This document shows, one piece after another, positions 55,501 to 61,500 of a DNA stretch of 64,000 nt. The translations under genes were made by a program, and so were the position numbers. Under the pieces are notes generated by a model. That model searched no databases. It was not told the DNA's origin and was given only the letters and a program-made list of their open reading frames with translations. Source of the stretch: Blastobasis lacticolella (taxonomy: Eukaryota > Arthropoda > Insecta > Lepidoptera > Blastobasidae). The stretch lies in assembly GCA_905147135.1 (NCBI GenBank), contig LR990041.1, positions 10,663,907 through 10,727,906 on the forward strand. Reading direction: 5' to 3'. Each line of letters starts with the position of its first letter. Position 1 is the stretch's first letter.

Positions 55501-58500
55501 CGACATTAAAGCAGCCAAATCTCAAGATGAAAGGGAAAACAAAACAAAACGCATACGCGTATCAAATCGAAGTTTAAATTATCAAAACGCAGAAACTGTC
55601 AACGACCAACGTCAATGTCAAACACCAGTCACCACAGCAAAAGTAAACAAACAAAATGTTGTACTTTACGTTGTACTTAGACTAAAATTCCGAATTTCAG
55701 GTTTTATATCACCTGCAAGAGCTCGATGGTGATGTGAGCAACTTCGCCATACAAACCGTGAATGGTAGGGGCGTAATCAGGCTTACAAACCATTTGGATT
55801 ACGAGCGCAAATCGCTTTACCAACTTCGAGTGCTCGCAGTGGACAGAGCTAATCAGGGTCGCGTGAACACCGGCACGGCTGCGATACTAGTCAAGGTGCA
55901 AGACGTGGAGGATCAGCCGCCAGAGTTCGTCGTAGCCAGCCCTGTTACTAGGATCAGCGAAGATGCAGAAGTCGGCACCTCTGTTTTGCAAGGTTATTTA
56001 TTGGAATACTAATACTATTGCTCGTTAGCCATACCAATAAACATACACTATTTATCTCACATCGCTCAGGGATAGGTAGGCCTCTACCTCGACTCTATTG
56101 ATTGCCACAAGCTACAAACAAATCTATTGTTTGTATTTACGCTAGTTGAAGTTATTCCTGACTAGCCCTTTACCAAGAATGTCAATAATACATAGTTTGA
56201 TGAAATAGGTGTGATTTTACTATCTAGCCAAGGTTACATTTGCGTAAGTATTTTGGTCTAATTTTTTTATGTTTCCAGTTCGAGCCATTGACGGAGATAG
56301 AGGCATCAACAACAGAATATCATACAGCATTATCTCAGGTGGAGAGGAACACTTTGACATTGACAGCAGTTCAGGTGTTGTGTACACTGTCAGCCAGCTT
56401 GACAGAGAAGATCCTAACAACAGCAATGGTGCTTACATACTGGAGATTTTGGTTGGTCATATTGTCATAATACTGATTCACCTCTGTTTTGTATTTTGAA
56501 ACCGTTGTAGGTACTTACTCTCATATTCATAGAGGTTATTTGTTATTCCATATAGTATATGATTGTCACTTTCTTGTAAATTGAATCAATTCAGTAACAG
56601 ATAAAGTATATCACACAAGCATGTCACTATGTATATATGTGCGCTTAGGTCTTTTAAACTACTCAATGGATTTTAATGCGGTTTTCAACAATAGATAGAG
56701 TGATTGAAAAGGAAGATTTATAAGCAAAAAAAAGGGTAGGGAGGAGAAAAGCAGGTCTAGGGTAGGTATAGGGAAGGTGTAGAGTAGGTGTGGGGTAGGG
56801 GTAGGGTAGAGTAGGGGTAAGGTAGGGTAGGGGCAGGACGCCACGTGAACGAAGTTTCGCCGGGCCCATTTTAATACTAAATAAGGAATGTCAACTTATG
56901 AAACTAATATTTTATTTTTTACATATTGTAAATACATATTGTCCTTGTCTTTAATAATATTTTGTGACTCATTCAACATTGGTTCATCCTTTTTCACAGG
57001 CTACAGAAGAATCTCATGCAGTGTCGCCCATGCCGAGTGCCACAACAGAGGTGACTGTTATTGTTACTGATGTCAATGATGAAACACCAAAGTTCCGTAG
57101 TGAAAGGTACATAGGAGAGGTTCTTGAGAATGCTCAGCAGAATACACCCATTACTTTCATGCAAGATGCAGTGCCAGAGGTGTTTGATTATGACCAGGTA
57201 AGACTATTATAAAAAAAATATTAAACATGGAAAAGGAGAAAGTTAAGTAGCTAGAGAGCCAAAAAACAGATAAAATACACTTTATCAATTTCAGGGTAAA
57301 AACGGTACATTTGAATTATATCTTGAAGGTGACAATGGAGTTTTTGATGTCACACCATTTAAAGGTATCAATGAGGCCTCATTTCTGATCAGAGTTAATG
57401 ACCCCTCTTTTCTGGATTATGAACGTTTTACTGTGATGAACTTCACTTTGGTGGCTAAAGAAGTGGTTTCCAAAAATCCTAAGATGAGGTAAGCATTGTG
57501 TTAAACTACAATGACTACAATACTGATCCATATGTTATCCTGCATTGTCTCTAAATTCAACAAAACCTGTAGATGATGACACAAATGAAACTTATTATTC
57601 CAGTGCAGTACCAGTGATGGTGCATATAAAAGATGAAAATGACAACTTTCCCGAGTTCACTGAGAGCTTGTACACAGTATCTGTGCCTGAGAACTGTGGA
57701 GTAGGGACCACAGTTGCCTGGGTGCAGGCTCTAGATCAGGACTCTGATAACTATGGCACTAGAGGCATCAGATACACCAGTCTTGGAGGAAGTATAGCAA
57801 ATCTGTAAGTTCTTTATTGTTGTATTAAAATGCAAGAGGCACATAGTCGTTTGGTGACCAAGACATGGGACTTTCATTACTGGACATAGGCCTCCATGTT
57901 CAACAGTGAAAGTCCTGCGGCAGAGATGATAATGGTTGATTAGTATACACAATGACATGCCACCTATTGACGACCTGAGTGTTACAATGGTCAACATGCC
58001 GGTCTGCCACGCAAGAGGTCCCGAGTTCGATTCCCGGCCGGGCAGAAATTGAAATGATGAATTTTAATTTCTGTTACGGGTCTGGGTGTTCTATGTATAA
58101 TAAGCATTGTAAGAGGGGAATGCAGGGCGACGCAGTACAAACAGCCAGATACAGGAAACTGTGTTTATTTTATAAAGTATCGGTGTCCGGGAATCCGTCC
58201 GCCCGACAGGGTTTTACACAAACTACTATGGTAGTAGAAAATTTGGGTGATCTAAGTAAGAGTGGCGGGTATCCGACTGCTCTTAGTAGAAAGGTATACT
58301 AGTGTGGTGGATATCGTTCAACGTAGCCGCGAACGATATATGGAAACGCGGGCGCCCACTCGATAGCGCGATGTAGATTTGGGTCAGCGCCATCTAGTGA
58401 CCATTGGCGGTACTATGCGTACTACGTTGTTTGGGTGCGTGGTGTTACAGCATGTATTTAAAAGTATTTAAGTAGTATGTCTGTTAGCCCATAGCACAAG

Positions 58501-61500
58501 CTTTGCTTAGTTTGGGGCTAGATGGCGCTGTGTGAATTTGTCCACGAATATTTATTTATTTATTTACTATTGATTGATACATATTTAATATACAAGAAAT
58601 GTTTGACCTTACCCTTTGCACCTTTCAGGCTGAACTTAAACCCCATATCAGGTGTGATAACAGTAAAGCAAGCTGGTGGGGATAACTTCGATAGAGAGCT
58701 GATCTCCCGCCATTATCTCACAGTGGAGGCCCGCGACGACCTCGGCAAAGGTTTGTTAATAAAAGTATAATTTACACCTCCAATTGAAACAAATAATAGA
58801 ACAAATTATGTCTATGTACCTATTCCTCTGCCAATAGCTGTGCTATAAGTGCAGGATTTACCAACGCAGGAAAGGAAGTGAGTCCAACGGTGGACTATTT
58901 TATGGCGTGATTTGACGTGTAATCTTTAACAGTAGCGACGTTCCAATTTTAGCGGCACGAAATGTCGCGGGCGGAATATACATACGTCCAGTTTCTGAAA
59001 CGCTTGCCAATGTTAATCATCTATTAAAACTCTTTCCGTCTCTGTCTACAACTCACCATAGGATGGCGAATTTTAATTGACGTTTAACAATGGATTACGT
59101 ACGAGAAACTGGCCGTAAGTCTCGCTTTTTGGGGAAAAGTTGAAATCTTGTAAACATACCACTGCAGTAAAACTCCACCACCTCTTTAAGGTTCCAAATA
59201 ATACCATCAAAAATATGTTGGAGCTGTTTTCTTGAATGTCTTTCTTAAACAGGTAACAGAAACACAGCCCAGCTAATAATCAACATTGAAGATGTGAACG
59301 ACAACGCGCCGATGTTTCTTGCGAACAAATATGAGGCGAGACTGGTGGAGAACGAACTACATTTTGAGAACCAACTCATGCTCGAGGCGAGGGATATCGA
59401 CTTGAATGGTTAGTGTTATCATATTTGCTTATGGGATGACCATCTACCATCAAACTTTTACCTTGTGTAAGCTTTGTCTTAATTGTGATAAGTCACGTAC
59501 TAATGTTGCTAAAAGAAGATAAGGGATAGAAAAGTCAGCTATGTGTTATGTATGGCTTAAGACTAGGAGAGTGAGTTCCACGGATGATATCGTAAGAACA
59601 CGCGATGTAGGTTGATGGACCACCACGCTTAAGGCAGACGACGGTTCACGATTTAAATTTTTCTTAAAAATTTCTAGTTTTGAAATATTTTAGCCATTTG
59701 TACCTTTTATCTAAAAATCGAAAATATACTGATAATTGATTTTTGGATAAGTGATGACAAAGATGTGGCTGGCACTTAATGATTTTTCATCAACAGGCAC
59801 AAAAAACAGCCACATAGAATACTCAATCGTGAGCGGTGATTACAAGAACAATTTCACAATAGACCCGAACCTGGGCATCATCACGCCCCGAGGAGGACTC
59901 GATTTCGAACAGCTACCAGGAGACAACACCAACATAAGGCCTATACATTTGACTGTAAGTTTGCTATATTTATATTTTGCTATAAGTTTGCCCCGGCAAT
60001 CTTCTTCGACAACTTGACGGATCGTAGCTTGTGGCACTCGAGAGTCTATGCATACCCCTATGTCGCAAGCCTTGTTTAAGAAGATTGCCGGTAAGTACTA
60101 CCTATACCTACCAATGTCAGAGTATGTAGAGTGTGCGCTAGGTAACTTGGCTCGTGACTAATAATGGAACTAAATTTGACAGACAACCAACATGGAAACA
60201 GCCTGTCAAATGTACCTCAGTCGCGAGCCATGTTATCTTGCGCAAGCTCTGTCTTTGTCATTCATTACAAACTTGTATTGCGAGTACCAAAGTTGTTCAA
60301 AGTGTTATTCCAGAGCATTGTAGGTACTGCGAGCGCGCGAGTTCATGTCCATCGGGCGCGACCACTTAATTAATACGAGTAGCAATTATTGAATATTGTT
60401 CGAGCGAGTGAGATAGCGATGTATAATCCGTTCGAGTTAGACGATCGGGCCCAATGGACATGAACTCGCGCGCGCTCTGTAGGTACGACGAAATTTTAAT
60501 GACTTCCATGCAATTCTAGGTAAGAGCTCGAGATTTCGGTGTGCCGCCTTTGTCATCCACGGTGCCGGTGACAATATACGTACAGGATGCCAACGACCAC
60601 GCTCCGCTGTTCCAACAGATGCTATACAAACGCTCCATACCAGAGGACATGCCTGGAGGCACCAGTGTACTCGAGGTAGGGACGAAGCTCTCTCTATTTG
60701 GTTAGCACTTTAATTTATAAACTGCCATTGGACTATTTCTTAGCCTGAATATAACTCGATTGTGGACTAAAATGGCAGACTTTGAGTGGATTTAAGAAGG
60801 CAACACAAAATTTGTGTTGACTCTCAGAAATAGTTATTAAATAACCTACGCTACTGATTAAAAATTATGTAGAATACCAAATTCGTTTCAATCTTCATGG
60901 AGTCGCAATGAGAGCTTTCGCGATTCCAAAATCCATGAGATGGCGCTACTACGACGTGAGGTCTGATGTCATAATAAAGCCCTGTCATTGGCTAGAATAG
61001 AGTCGTAATTTTACAGCAGTTGTTTCTATCCAATAGCACTACAGTATTTTGACAACAGACCTTACGCCTCACTAGCGCCATTTGAAATCGTGAAAACCCT
61101 CATTGAGTCTCAATTAAAACTTAACAGACGCTCCGATTTGGCTGAACCCGACCAACCGTCTGTTGCTAATCCTTACGTTGTACAAAATAAAGTCGCTTTT
61201 GGATTAATTCGGATGCGCGGTCGAGCTTTATTTTATGTTTACTGCAATAAATAATTGAATTGAATTGAGCTGACCTTGGTCGGACGTCCGACCCAAAAGT
61301 GACTTTATTTTGTACTGCTTAAGGATTATTATCAACTGCAACTGACGGTTGGTCGGGTCCAGCCAAATCGGAGCGTAAGTTACTAGTTTAAATATCGATA
61401 GAATGTGAGTTAAATAAAATTAGCAGACTCAGGCCTCTGCACATGTCCATGTCCTTACACGCAGTGGCTTATTCTTATCTGAACTCTTAAGGTGAAGGCC

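Larger units (their letters stand above)
53381..55700. other. Cad87A: Cad87A intron 4 (2.3 kb)
   Basis: It holds a small inverted-repeat element (53,972-54,083), an RTE fragment (54,165-54,370) and the fold-back element (54,582-55,445). A local duplication ACCAAATTAGTACCAAATTA lies at about 53,575. Confidence 0.6.
57805..58628. other. Cad87A: Cad87A intron 9
   Basis: It is mostly filled by the SINE with its nested solo LTR. A short LINE-like tail (ACTGGACATAGGCCTCCATG) lies at 57,873-57,940. Confidence 0.7.

Noticed and set aside
57573..57603. Upstream acceptor for cadherin exon 9
   Set aside because: Joining exon 8 to 57573 gives a TGA as the next codon; the site at 57604 keeps the frame and matches the expected cadherin wording.
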